DNA of 28,990 nt from JACKLD01 sp049297695 (GTDB lineage: Bacteria > Pseudomonadota > Alphaproteobacteria > UBA2136 > UBA6156): positions 1 to 28,990 of the forward strand of contig JBAQUT010000023.1 in assembly GCA_049297695.1 (NCBI GenBank), given 5' to 3'. The notes under the pieces were generated by a model. The model was given only the letters and a program-made list of their open reading frames with translations, was not told the DNA's origin and did no database searches. The position numbers were made by a program, and so were the translations under genes. Below, in pieces: positions 1-7,929 of the stretch; positions within the stretch are counted from its first letter, which is position 1, and every line of letters begins with the position of its first letter.

Positions 1-20
1 CCAGGGGGTAAACCCCCTGG
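1..20. repeat. GC-rich perfect hairpin at the left edge
   Basis: Two 8-base arms, CCAGGGGG and CCCCCTGG, are exact reverse complements separated by TAAA. Another run of C follows. It could be the hairpin of a terminator for a gene left of the window or a dispersed palindrome. No T-tract follows on the + strand, so a classical + strand terminator is not supported. The rest of the 126 bases before valS shows no convincing promoter. Confidence 0.5.
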
Positions 21-126
21 CCCCCGTATCTATCGCCAGTTAATGTGGTTTGAATGAAAGGATTTCAAGAGTTTTTGGTGTGTTTTTTTCTTGCGTGGGG
101 TGGGTTTGTTGGGTAGTTTCGGCCCC

Positions 127-2766
127 ATGCTGGACAAACGCTTTGATTTTAAGACCGTGGAAGCCCGTTTTGCGGGGGAATGGGAACAGAGTGGCTGCTT
201 TGACGTGCGGCTGGATGGGCGTGAGCCGTTTGCCATTATGATGCCTCCGCCCAACGTGACGGGCACGTTGCACATTGGCCATGCGTTGGATAACACCTTG
301 CCCGATATTTTGGTGCGGCGGGCGCGGATGCAGGGGAAGGATGCGTTGTATCAGCCCGGAACCGACCATGCCAGCATTGCCGTGCACGTGGTGTTGGAGC
401 GCGGGTGGGCCAAGGAGGGGAAGACGCGGTTTGATTTTGGCCGTGAAGCGTTTATGGAGAAAGCGTGGGAGTGGAAAGACCATTCGGCGGGCGTGATTAC
501 CACCCAGTTGCGGCGTTTGGGGATTAGTTGCGACTGGAGCAACGAGCGTTTTACCATGGACCCTGCCTATACCGTGGCGGTGAACAAGGTGTTTGTAGAG
601 TTGTTTGAGCGGGGGTTGATTTACCGCGGCCAGCGGTTGGTGAACTGGGACCCCAAGATGCAAACCGCCGTGAGCGACCTTGAAGTAAAACATAAAGAAG
701 TGAACGGGAGCCTTTGGCACGTAAGGTATAAGTTTGCCGATGGGAAACCCTATGACGGCAAAGACGGCATTGAGATTGCCACCACGCGGCCGGAAACCAT
801 TTTGGCGGACGGGGCCATTGCGATACATCCGGATGACCCCCGCGCCAAGGATTTGGTGGGTCGGAAGGTGATGGTGCCGTTGGTGGACAGGGCTATATCC
901 ATTGTGGCTGACGACATGGTGGACAAAGACTTTGGGAGCGGGATGGTAAAAATTACCGCCGCCCACGATTTTAACGACTTTGCCTTTTGGCAGCGGCACA
1001 AGGATACGGTGGATGTTCCCCTGATTAACCTGTTGACGCCGGACGCCAAAATGAACGCCAACTGCCCCGAGGCGTACCGTGGGCTTGACCGTTTTAAGGC
1101 CCGCAAGGCCATTGTGGCGGATTTGGAGGCGTTGGGGCAGCTTATAAAGATTGAGCCTCATACTCATTACGTGGGCCATGCAGAGCGGGATGATACGTCG
1201 GTGTTGGAGCCCTATTTGACGTGGCAGTGGTACGTGAAAGGCAAGCCTTTGGCCGAGAAATGTTTGTTGGCGGCGGATGCGGGGGATGTGACCTTTGTGA
1301 ACGAGCGGGACGAGAAAGTGTACCGCCATTGGTTGGAGAATATTCAGGATTGGTGTGTGAGCCGCCAATTGTGGTGGGGCCACCGCATACCTGCGTGGTA
1401 CAGGGATGTACCTGGCACAGCCGAGCCTGAGGTGTTTGTGGGCGAGAATGCGCCTGCGGGAGAGGGGTGGCGCCAAGACAACGATATTTTGGACACGTGG
1501 TTTAGCAGCGCGTTGTGGCCGTTTGTAACCCAAGGCTGGCCTGTGGGCGGCGAGCGATTGAACACCTTTTACCCCGGCGCGTTGATTAACAGCGGGCGGG
1601 ATATTTTGTTCTTCTGGCTTATCCGCATGATGATGATGGGGTTGGAGTTGACGGGGCAGAGCCCGTTCAAGGTGATTTACACCCACGGGTTGATTTTGGA
1701 CGAGCAGGGCCAAAAGATGAGCAAAAGCAAGGGGAACGTGGTAGACCCTATGACGCTGTTGGACACCTACGGGGCCGATGCCGTGCGGTTTATGATGGCC
1801 AGCATTAGCAGCAGCGAGGATATGCGGTACAGCGAAAGCAAGTGCGAACAGGCGCGGAATTTTACCACCAAGTTGTGGAATGCGGCCCGCTTGATGGCGA
1901 TGAACGATGTGCGGTTTACGCCTGACGTACGGGATGGGTTGGATTTGGGGGCCGTGAAGCATCCAATCAATTTATGGTTTATGACTGAATTAAAATGGGC
2001 GTTGTCTACTACTGATAATGCTTTGGATAATTATGCTTTTCATACAGCTGCAGGGACGCTTTATCATTTTGTTTGGAATGTGTTATGTGATTGGTATCTT
2101 GAATTAACAAAACCGATGTTGGCGGAAGGTGGGGATGCATCTGTTGCTGCCGAAACGCGGGCTGTAATGGGGTGGGGATTTGATATGGTCTTAAGGGCAT
2201 TACATCCCTTTATGCCATTTGTGACAGAGGCAATTTGGGAAAGTCATACTTTACCTGAAAATACGTATTTGATGCTACAAGCATGGCCAAAATTTAAAGA
2301 TCGGGAATTCTCTGGCTATGATGTAAATATGATGGGTTTAATGGCAGTTATAGAAGGGATTCGTCAGGCCCGTAGCCAGCACAAAGTGCCGCCCAAGGCT
2401 CAGGTGCGCGTGTTTGCGCGGGGTGGAAATATTGACGATTTGATGCCCTTTGCGGCCCAGTTGAAAGCCTTGGCGGGCGTGGAAGCTTTGGCGACCCGTG
2501 CCGAGCCTGCGGGTGCTGGGGAAGCTTTGGCCGTGGTGGAGGGGGTGGAGTATATTATCCCCTTAGAAGGGTTGATTGACACGGCGGCGGAAGCCCAGCG
2601 TTTGCAGCGCGAGCGCGAGAAGTTGTTGGCCGAACTGGCCAAGTTGGACAATTTGCTGGGAGATGAAGGGTATTTGGCCCGCGCCCCTGCCGACAAGATT
2701 GCGGCGAGCAAGGCTCGCAAGGCGGAGATTGAGGGCAGTTTGGCGAAGTTGGGGGCTGGGGCGTGA
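127..2766 (+). CDS. valS: Valyl-tRNA synthetase (ValRS)
   Basis: This cytoplasmic class I aminoacyl-tRNA synthetase charges tRNA-Val with valine and edits mis-activated threonine. The product has 879 residues, slightly shorter than the E. coli enzyme (951). The HIGH motif lies at residues 49-52 within PPPNVTGTLHIGH, and KMSKS at 530-534. The CP1 editing domain lies between them, an anticodon-binding domain covers about 600-760, and the last 60 or so residues form the charged coiled-coil arm typical of ValRS. The ATG at 127 is chosen because MLDKRFDFKTVE matches the normal family N-terminus; in-frame TTG at 91 is possible but adds an unlikely leader. The stop overlaps the argS start (GTGA), suggesting coupled translation. 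Bases 1960-2360 have a different composition from the rest of the gene (separate entry), but the frame and conserved protein features continue through it. Confidence 0.96.
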   Translation: MLDKRFDFKTVEARFAGEWEQSGCFDVRLDGREPFAIMMPPPNVTGTLHIGHALDNTLPDILVRRARMQGKDALYQPGTDHASIAVHVVLERGWAKEGKTRFDFGREAFMEKAWEWKDHSAGVITTQLRRLGISCDWSNERFTMDPAYTVAVNKVFVELFERGLIYRGQRLVNWDPKMQTAVSDLEVKHKEVNGSLWHVRYKFADGKPYDGKDGIEIATTRPETILADGAIAIHPDDPRAKDLVGRKVMVPLVDRAISIVADDMVDKDFGSGMVKITAAHDFNDFAFWQRHKDTVDVPLINLLTPDAKMNANCPEAYRGLDRFKARKAIVADLEALGQLIKIEPHTHYVGHAERDDTSVLEPYLTWQWYVKGKPLAEKCLLAADAGDVTFVNERDEKVYRHWLENIQDWCVSRQLWWGHRIPAWYRDVPGTAEPEVFVGENAPAGEGWRQDNDILDTWFSSALWPFVTQGWPVGGERLNTFYPGALINSGRDILFFWLIRMMMMGLELTGQSPFKVIYTHGLILDEQGQKMSKSKGNVVDPMTLLDTYGADAVRFMMASISSSEDMRYSESKCEQARNFTTKLWNAARLMAMNDVRFTPDVRDGLDLGAVKHPINLWFMTELKWALSTTDNALDNYAFHTAAGTLYHFVWNVLCDWYLELTKPMLAEGGDASVAAETRAVMGWGFDMVLRALHPFMPFVTEAIWESHTLPENTYLMLQAWPKFKDREFSGYDVNMMGLMAVIEGIRQARSQHKVPPKAQVRVFARGGNIDDLMPFAAQLKALAGVEALATRAEPAGAGEALAVVEGVEYIIPLEGLIDTAAEAQRLQREREKLLAELAKLDNLLGDEGYLARAPADKIAASKARKAEIEGSLAKLGAGA
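1960..2360 (+). other. AT-rich mosaic patch inside valS
   Basis: By hand count, G+C drops to about 32-43% over most 60-base lines between 1960 and 2360, against about 57% on the line starting at 2341 and similar values before 1950. Codon choice changes too: tct, act, aat, tat, ttt, tta and ctt replace agc, acc, aac, ttg and gtg. The patch covers about residues 612-745, the anticodon-binding domain, without breaking the frame. Both edges look sharp. Intragenic recombination with a lower-GC donor is the simplest reading; an assembly chimera is the main alternative. Confidence 0.75.
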
Positions 2767-4478
2767 GTTTGTATCAAGGTATAAAAGATGTTGTGTTTGC
2801 GGGCCTAAAGGCTTTGGAAGGTGGGGTTTTGCCCGCTGGCATGGATTACGGGAACGTGGCGGTGGAAGCCCCGAAAGATGCAAGCCATGGGGATTTGGCC
2901 ACCAATGCGGCCATGGTGTTGGCCAAGCCTGCGGGCAAGGCCCCTAAGGTGGTAGCAGAGGCTTTGGCGGTGGAGTTGCGGAAGGATGTCCGGATTGCAG
3001 TTGTGACCGTTGCTGGGCCGGGGTTTGTGAACATTACCTTGAAGCCAGAAGTGCTTTTGGCCGAAGCTTTGGCGGTGGTGAAGGCGGGCAAGGCTTATGG
3101 GGCGGTGGATGTATCCGGCGGGCGGAAGGCTTTGGTGGAGTATGTGAGTATCAACCCCACCGGCCCTGTGCATGTGGGCCATGGGCGCAACGCCGTGTTT
3201 GGCGATGCCATTGCGGCGTTGTTGGAGAAGGCAGGATTTGCCGTAAATCGCGAGTATTTGGTGAACGATGCGGGCAACCAGATACGGGTGTTGGTGCGGA
3301 GTTTGCACGCACGGTATCGGCAGTTGTTTGGAGAGGCGGTGGAGGTTCCGGCCGATGGTTACCCTGGAGAATATTTGATTGAGATTGCGGAAGCTTTGAA
3401 GGCTCGGGATGGGGATACGTGGTTGGCGGTGACGGATGAACAGGTTGTGTTTGACGGTTTGCGGGCCTTTGCCGTGGATGCCTGCATGGCGTTGATCAAG
3501 GCGGATATGGTGACGTTGGGCATCACGTTTGACACGTACTTCAGCGAGTATGCCATGCACCAAACGGGCGCCATGGATGAGGTGGTGGCCATGTTGCGGG
3601 AGAAGGGACTTGTGTATGAAGGCACGTTGCCGCCGCCCAAAGGGAAAGAAATTGCCGACTATAAGCCTGTGAAGTTGACGTTGTTTAAGGCCACCCAGTT
3701 TGGGTTGCCGGAAGACCAGGCCATTTTTAACCGCGAGGGGCGGGCCACGTATTTTGGGCAGGATATTGCCTACCATTGGAACAAGTTCAAACGCGGGTTT
3801 GATTACCTGCCTGTGGTGATTGATTGCCGCCAAGTGGGCAGCGCCAAGCCCTTGGGGTTTGCCGTGGAAGCCATGACGGGCAAGGCCGACGTGTACAAGC
3901 CCGTGTTGTACGAAATGGTGAACGTGATGCGGGATGGTGTGCCCGTAAAGCTAAGCAAGCGCAGCGGCAACATAGTGGCGCTGAAGGATGTGTTGGAGGA
4001 GATTGGGAGCGATGCTTTCCGATTTACGATGCTGACCGTAAAACCCACCACCGTGATGGTGTTTGATTTGGCCAAGGCCACCAGCAAAACCATGGAAAAC
4101 CCTGTGTTTTATGTGCAGTACGCCCATGCGCGGTTGGCGGCGGTGGCCCGCAACGCGGTGGAGATGGGGGTTACGTTGCCACCTGTAACGGGTGAGGAGG
4201 GGGGCTTGATGCATCCGGCTGCTTTGGCCGTGATGACAGAGGTGTTGTTGTACCCTGCCGTGATTGAGCAGGCGGCCCGGACGTTGGAGCCTCACCGGTT
4301 GGCGTTTTATGCGCACAGTTTGGCGGCGGCGGTCCATAAATGGTACGCGGACGAGAAGTTTTTGGATGCGGCCAACCTGTCTGCCACGGCCGTGCGCCTG
4401 AAGGTGGCGCAAGCGGCACGGGTGGTGTTGGCGGATGTGCTGTCTGTGTGTGGTGTTTGTGCATCAGAGAGTATGTAG
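2763..4478 (+). CDS. argS: Arginyl-tRNA synthetase (ArgRS)
   Basis: This class I synthetase charges tRNA-Arg and requires bound tRNA for amino-acid activation. The product has 571 residues, a normal length for ArgRS. An N-terminal Add1-like tRNA-binding domain (about 1-110) contains the DASHGDLATNAAM stretch common in bacterial ArgRS. The HIGH-type motif is HVGHG at 137-141 after SINPTGP, and the KMSKS-type motif is KLSKR at 396-400. The DALR-type anticodon domain ends the protein. The start is GTG at 2763, overlapping the valS stop by 4 bp, so argS is probably translated by coupling. In Alphaproteobacteria argS is commonly followed by a SPOR-domain gene and nagZ, as seen here. Confidence 0.97.
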   Translation: MSLYQGIKDVVFAGLKALEGGVLPAGMDYGNVAVEAPKDASHGDLATNAAMVLAKPAGKAPKVVAEALAVELRKDVRIAVVTVAGPGFVNITLKPEVLLAEALAVVKAGKAYGAVDVSGGRKALVEYVSINPTGPVHVGHGRNAVFGDAIAALLEKAGFAVNREYLVNDAGNQIRVLVRSLHARYRQLFGEAVEVPADGYPGEYLIEIAEALKARDGDTWLAVTDEQVVFDGLRAFAVDACMALIKADMVTLGITFDTYFSEYAMHQTGAMDEVVAMLREKGLVYEGTLPPPKGKEIADYKPVKLTLFKATQFGLPEDQAIFNREGRATYFGQDIAYHWNKFKRGFDYLPVVIDCRQVGSAKPLGFAVEAMTGKADVYKPVLYEMVNVMRDGVPVKLSKRSGNIVALKDVLEEIGSDAFRFTMLTVKPTTVMVFDLAKATSKTMENPVFYVQYAHARLAAVARNAVEMGVTLPPVTGEEGGLMHPAALAVMTEVLLYPAVIEQAARTLEPHRLAFYAHSLAAAVHKWYADEKFLDAANLSATAVRLKVAQAARVVLADVLSVCGVCASESM

Positions 4479-4490
4479 AAGTTGTGTAAG

Positions 4491-4510
4491 GGCGGAAAAG
4501 AGCGGAAAAG
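4491..4510 (+). repeat. Tandem 10-base repeat after argS
   Basis: Two adjacent copies of RGCGGAAAAG occur at 4491-4500 and 4501-4510, differing only in their first base. AGAG at 4499-4502 can pair with CTCT at 4512-4515, giving a weak hairpin. It might assist argS termination, but there is no T-tract. Confidence 0.45.
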
Positions 4511-4519
4511 CCTCTGGCA

Positions 4520-4571
4520 CTTTGTTGGACAAGCTGCTTAATATAGAGGCAGGCGCAAATGTTCAACAAAG
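4520..4571. repeat. 11-bp inverted repeat before the SPOR gene
   Basis: CTTTGTTGGAC (4520-4530) pairs with GTTCAACAAAG (4561-4571) over 11 positions with a single G-U wobble, leaving a 30-base loop. It ends 16 bases before the ATG at 4588. It could be an RNA stem-loop in the SPOR-gene leader or a protein-binding operator. No strong promoter was found around it. Confidence 0.5.
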
Positions 4572-4587
4572 TTAGGTGTGATTTCGG

Positions 4588-5370
4588 ATGAGTGATTTTA
4601 TGGCCAAATGGCTGAAATTAAGTTTGGTGGCGGTGGTGGGGTGCGGGTTTATCGCCATGATGGTGTATGCGTTGATGATGAAAGACGATTTGCAAAACAG
4701 CAGTTTGGAACCCCCCATGGTGGAAGCCAGCGACATTGCCTTGAAGCGCCGCCCTGAAGAACCCGGTGGCATGGAGATACCCCACCAAGACAAAATGGTG
4801 TTTGATTTGCTGGACAGCCCCAGCACGGCCGTAACGGGTACGGAAGGTGACGTTGCGGCAAATCCGGATTTGGCCTTGAGCGAGGCCGATGTGGCGGAGG
4901 AAGTGGTTGCGGTGCCCGAAACGGTGGCGGCGGTGGTGGAATCACCCACGGTTGCAGCCCCAGCCGAGGTTGCCAAGGTGGAAGAGCCTGTAGCCGTGGC
5001 TAAAGTGGAACCAAAGATTGAGCCAAAGCCCGAACCCAAGCCTGAGCCCGTGGTGGCGAAGGTGGAGCCGAAGCCTGAACCGAAGAAAGAGGTGGTTAAG
5101 GTAGTGGAACCCAAAGTTGAGGCCAAAACAGGTGGTGCGTGGGCTGTGCAGGTTGCCAGTTTGGGCAGCGAAGCCGATGCCACCAAAGCCATTGCCCAGT
5201 TTGATAAAAACAAAGCCCTTGCGCCGCTGACCGGCAAGGTTGTGAAGGCCGATTTGGGAGCCAAGGGAGTGAAGTATCGCGTGCAGTTTGGCCGTGTGGC
5301 CAGCCGTGATGCGGCAGCCAAGGTTTGTGTGGCGGCGAAAGTTAGCTGTATACCTGTACCGCTTCAATAA
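4588..5370 (+). CDS. SPOR-domain inner-membrane protein
   Basis: This is probably a septal peptidoglycan-binding protein; SPOR domains bind glycan strands stripped of stem peptides at the division site. The 260-residue product has one transmembrane helix near residues 8-31, with a lysine shortly before it. A long flexible linker follows, with Pro-Glu-Lys-rich repeats (EPKPEP and VAKVEPK-type) at about 130-180. A C-terminal SPOR domain occupies about 184-258, starting at AWAVQVASLGSEADA and including YRVQFGRVASRDAA. The layout of helix, low-complexity tether and SPOR fits a type II protein with a periplasmic C-terminus. argS-SPOR-nagZ is a common alphaproteobacterial order. The start at 4588 lacks a strong Shine-Dalgarno, and ATG at 4600 is an alternative. 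It is not clearly FtsN or DedD. Confidence 0.85.
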   Translation: MSDFMAKWLKLSLVAVVGCGFIAMMVYALMMKDDLQNSSLEPPMVEASDIALKRRPEEPGGMEIPHQDKMVFDLLDSPSTAVTGTEGDVAANPDLALSEADVAEEVVAVPETVAAVVESPTVAAPAEVAKVEEPVAVAKVEPKIEPKPEPKPEPVVAKVEPKPEPKKEVVKVVEPKVEAKTGGAWAVQVASLGSEADATKAIAQFDKNKALAPLTGKVVKADLGAKGVKYRVQFGRVASRDAAAKVCVAAKVSCIPVPLQ

Positions 5371-5383
5371 GGTTCCGCTGCGG

Positions 5384-5413
5384 AAAAAAGTCCTTGCTTG
5401 CAGGGGCTTTTTT
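5384..5413 (+). terminator. Terminator-like hairpin abutting the nagZ start
   Basis: The 5' arm AAAAAAGTCC (5384-5393) pairs with GGGCTTTTTT (5404/5405-5413) in a 10-bp stem with one G-U pair, and ends in six T. It lies 13 bases after the SPOR stop and ends one base before an in-frame ATG at 5415. It probably terminates the upstream unit. Because the 3' arm carries the only G-rich stretch (5403-5406) ahead of nagZ, it may also hide the nagZ ribosome-binding site. Confidence 0.7.
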
Positions 5414-5414
5414 C

Positions 5415-6500
5415 ATGAGACTACATTTTATGAAAAACATGGCTCCGTTGATGCTGGGTGTGCGCGGGATGCGGCTGGGGGCGGATGAACGTGCGTTTAT
5501 TCAAGCGGTGAAACCCGCCAGCTTTATTTTATTTGCCCGTAACATTGAAAGCCCGGAACAGGTGAGGGAATTGACGGCAGAATTGGCGACGGCATCGCCG
5601 TTGCCGTACCCCTTGATTGCGGTGGACCAAGAGGGCGGGCGGGTTCAGCGGGTGAAATTTGGTGGCAAATTACCCGCCATGGGCGTGATGGGGGCGTGGT
5701 ATGAGGCCAACCCCACAGCCGCGTTGGAAGCCACGATGTTGGTGAACATGCTGCTGGCGGCGCAACTGCGGGATGTGGGGGCTACGTGGATGTTGGCGCC
5801 CGTGTTGGATGTGGCGCACGCGACCACTCATGCGATTATTGGCGACAGGGCTTTTGCCGCTAAGCCTGATGCTGTTGCCGCGTTAGGAAGCGCAGCCTTG
5901 ATGGGGATTGGGGCAGGGGGGTGTTTCCCGTGTGTGAAGCATGCGCCGGGGCATGGGCGGGCGGTTGCGGATTCGCACCATGAACTTCCTGTGGTGACGT
6001 GTGGGCGGGATGAGTTGGCAGCGGATTGGAAGCCGTTTGAGGTGTTGGGGCCGAGGAGTCCGTTCATGATGACGGCCCATATTTGTTATGAAGCGTTGGG
6101 GAAAGAGGTAACAACGTGCAACCCTGATACGTTGGCCATGATGCGCAAGGAGTTTGGATTTGGCGGCCTGATAGTGGCCGATGATGTGGGGATGGCGGCA
6201 TTGGACGGGGATTATGCCACGCGGGCCGCGCGGGCGTTGGCGGCGGGGTGCGATATGGTGATTACGAGTTTCAGCAAGCTGAAACACGGCATGGCGGGCA
6301 CGGTGTTTGATGAAGAGAATTACAAAGCTTTGACTGAGAGGTATGCTTTACCGTCGCTGAATGCGCGGGCAGTGGGGGTTTTGGAAGGGCTGAAACTGCC
6401 AGATGCCCCCACCGAGGAGCAGGTGGATGCCGCCAAAGCCCGTTTGCGCGCCCTGTGGGATGACGGCGCGGGGCGGATGGGGTATAAGCTAGAATTATGA
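5415..6500 (+). CDS. nagZ: Beta-N-acetylhexosaminidase NagZ
   Basis: This glycoside hydrolase family 3 enzyme removes N-acetylglucosamine from anhydro-muropeptides in cytoplasmic peptidoglycan recycling. With the start at 5415 the product has 361 residues. Recognisable landmarks are VDQEGGRVQR near 70-79, the family motif KHAPGHG at 175-181, and the Asp-X-His catalytic dyad at 186 and 188 (DSH). The Asp pair at 256/257 (IVADDVGM) contains the nucleophile; the residue before it is Ala rather than the usual Ser. No signal peptide is seen, consistent with cytoplasmic location. In-frame ATGs at 5415, 5430 and 5439 are all possible; MAPLMLGVRG from 5439 already aligns with the usual N-terminus. 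The stop overlaps the next gene by 4 bp (ATGA). Confidence 0.93.
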   Translation: MRLHFMKNMAPLMLGVRGMRLGADERAFIQAVKPASFILFARNIESPEQVRELTAELATASPLPYPLIAVDQEGGRVQRVKFGGKLPAMGVMGAWYEANPTAALEATMLVNMLLAAQLRDVGATWMLAPVLDVAHATTHAIIGDRAFAAKPDAVAALGSAALMGIGAGGCFPCVKHAPGHGRAVADSHHELPVVTCGRDELAADWKPFEVLGPRSPFMMTAHICYEALGKEVTTCNPDTLAMMRKEFGFGGLIVADDVGMAALDGDYATRAARALAAGCDMVITSFSKLKHGMAGTVFDEENYKALTERYALPSLNARAVGVLEGLKLPDAPTEEQVDAAKARLRALWDDGAGRMGYKLEL

Positions 6501-7282
6501 AGCTGTTGTTGGTCACTTTGGTGTTGCCGTTGGGGGTTACCCTGTTGTTGTTGGGTGCGGCGGTGTGGGCTGGGCGTGGGCCGCTGCCGAAGGCAAGGCG
6601 TGGAATGGTGTTGGCGCTGGCGGCGTTGGTGGTGTTGTATGGGGCGAGTACGCCATTTGTAGGCCGCACGCTGAGCATGGCGTTGGCGGGGATGGTGCAG
6701 GCCCGCGAGGTGGAGCCCAGCCGAGCCCAAGCCATTGTGGTGCTTACCGGCGGTATGGTGAACGCGGGGCCGGTGGGGTGGTTGCCCAGCAAAGAGAGTT
6801 ATCAGCGGTTGGCGGTGGGGTATGAGCTACAACGCTTGCTGGGCGGGCGGGTGCCTGTGTTGGTAAGTGGTGGTTACACGCGGGGCGTGCAAGCCCCCAG
6901 CGAGGCCCGTGCGGCGGCGGATTTTTTTGCCGCTACCCGCGCCCAGATAACCCCCACCGAATTGGAAGAAACCAGCACGGATACCTATGAAAGTGCCATG
7001 CAACTGTCGCCCGTGTTGGCTAAGCGGGAAGCCCACACCGTGTTTTTGGTGACGGATGACGTGCATATGTTGCGGGCGTTGGCGACGTATCGGGCACGGG
7101 GGGTGGATGCCGTGCCGTTCCCTGCTTTGACCGTTCTGGATGCTGCCATGGGAGTGCGTGGGTTGCTGCCAAGCCCAGCAGGCTTGGCCATGACCAGCGA
7201 TGCGCTGTATGAGATATACGGGATTGTTGCCTACCTGATAAGCGGCCGCATTGGCTGGGGCGATGTTTTTTATGAGAATTGA
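6497..7282 (+). CDS. DUF218 (YdcF/ElyC/SanA-like) membrane protein
   Basis: The 261-residue product has two N-terminal transmembrane helices (about 3-25 and 36-58) and a DUF218 fold. Typical family landmarks are AIVVLTGGMV near 75-85, VPVLVSGGYTRG in the middle, STDTYESA and FLVTDDVHMLRA. Members such as ElyC and SanA act in envelope integrity and polyprenol-linked precursor metabolism, but the biochemical activity of most members is unknown. Translation is probably coupled to nagZ through the ATGA overlap. In many Alphaproteobacteria the nagZ-tatA interval holds scpA and scpB; here this gene and an orphan occupy it. The end of the gene also carries the -35 box of a possible promoter for the next gene. 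Confidence 0.85.
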   Translation: MKLLLVTLVLPLGVTLLLLGAAVWAGRGPLPKARRGMVLALAALVVLYGASTPFVGRTLSMALAGMVQAREVEPSRAQAIVVLTGGMVNAGPVGWLPSKESYQRLAVGYELQRLLGGRVPVLVSGGYTRGVQAPSEARAAADFFAATRAQITPTELEETSTDTYESAMQLSPVLAKREAHTVFLVTDDVHMLRALATYRARGVDAVPFPALTVLDAAMGVRGLLPSPAGLAMTSDALYEIYGIVAYLISGRIGWGDVFYEN

Positions 7283-7307
7283 CCAACGCTATTTTGTTGT
7301 GTATTAA
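7279..7307 (+). promoter_or_regulatory. Candidate sigma-70 promoter over the DUF218 stop
   Basis: TTGACC (7279-7284, five of six consensus bases) and TATTAA (7302-7307, four of six) are spaced by exactly 17 bases. The -35 box overlaps the TGA stop at 7280-7282. It would transcribe the orphan at 7332 and possibly tatABC. Confidence 0.5.
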
Positions 7308-7331
7308 AGGTATACAAAGAAAGAGATTGTT

Positions 7332-7670
7332 ATGCAAAAAGCTGTGAATGATACCATGCTGACCGATATGAACGGGCATGAGATGATTGAGATTTTGAAC
7401 TTAGCGGCGCATGTTTTTGTGATAGGTGGAGATGTGAAATTCCGATTTTTGAACGGCGAGACGATTATGAGACCGATAAGAGAAGCTGTTATGGAAGTTA
7501 TTAATTCTCCTTTTTGTGATAAGAGTATTTTAGATAAAGTTTATGTTTGGAATCCATTTTTAAAAGGTCATGCTAAAGGTATGATGTCGGTGCATGATGA
7601 TCGACAGAAATTTATGGATCGAAATATTAACCGTGCAGCAGATGTAAACTTTACAACACAGGAGATGTAA
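7332..7670 (+). CDS. Orphan hypothetical protein upstream of tatA
   Basis: I do not recognise this 112-residue product. It has no signal peptide, no clear transmembrane segment and no nucleotide-binding motif; one moderately hydrophobic stretch (ILNLAAHVFVIGG, about 21-33) is followed by a mixed charged region, with six methionines in the first half. It is AT-rich, with codons such as ttt, aat, tct and gat that contrast with its neighbours. The start ATG follows a purine-rich AAAGAAAGAGA. The stop is one base before the tatA ATG, so the tatA Shine-Dalgarno (AGGAG, 7660-7664) lies in its last codons. That tight junction supports real translation. It stands where scpAB is often found, but it is neither ScpA nor ScpB. 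Confidence 0.75.
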   Translation: MQKAVNDTMLTDMNGHEMIEILNLAAHVFVIGGDVKFRFLNGETIMRPIREAVMEVINSPFCDKSILDKVYVWNPFLKGHAKGMMSVHDDRQKFMDRNINRAADVNFTTQEM

Positions 7671-7671
7671 C

Positions 7672-7923
7672 ATGTTTGGATTAGGGATACCTGAGATTTT
7701 GGTGATACTGGTGCTGGTATTGATTTTGTTTGGGGCGGGGAAATTGCCTCAGGTGATGGGCGATTTGGGCAAGGGCTTGAAAAGCTTTAAGGACGAGATG
7801 GATGGGAAGGGGGCTGTGTCGGCCAAGGCTGCTAAACCAGCGGCTAAGGCAACGGTTAAGGCTGGGGTGGTGAAGGCCAAACCCAAAGCCAAAAAACCTG
7901 TAAAAAAAGCCGCGAAGAAGTAG
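7672..7923 (+). CDS. tatA: Sec-independent translocase subunit TatA
   Basis: TatA oligomerises to form the pore-like part of the twin-arginine system, which exports folded proteins across the inner membrane. The 83-residue product has the canonical architecture: a short periplasmic N-terminus, a transmembrane helix (about 6-20), the LFGAGKLPQ hinge with the conserved Phe-Gly, and an amphipathic helix (QVMGDLGKGLKSFKDEM). The tail from about residue 48 is a low-complexity Ala-Lys-rich region, reminiscent of histone-H1-like tails, that ends KKPVKKAAKK. Residue 8 is Glu rather than the Gln of E. coli TatA. A good AGGAG lies 7 bases upstream, within the preceding gene. Confidence 0.95.
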   Translation: MFGLGIPEILVILVLVLILFGAGKLPQVMGDLGKGLKSFKDEMDGKGAVSAKAAKPAAKATVKAGVVKAKPKAKKPVKKAAKK

Positions 7924-7929
7924 GTTTGC

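Noticed and set aside
40..1962. 640-codon antisense open frame within valS
   Set aside because: It is a shadow of valS created by avoidance of TTA, CTA and TCA in the sense strand. Its translation is a His/Pro/Arg-rich composition without family features, and it stops where valS codon use changes.
2805..3833. 342-codon antisense open frame over argS
   Set aside because: Same cause, codon bias of argS; no domain features.
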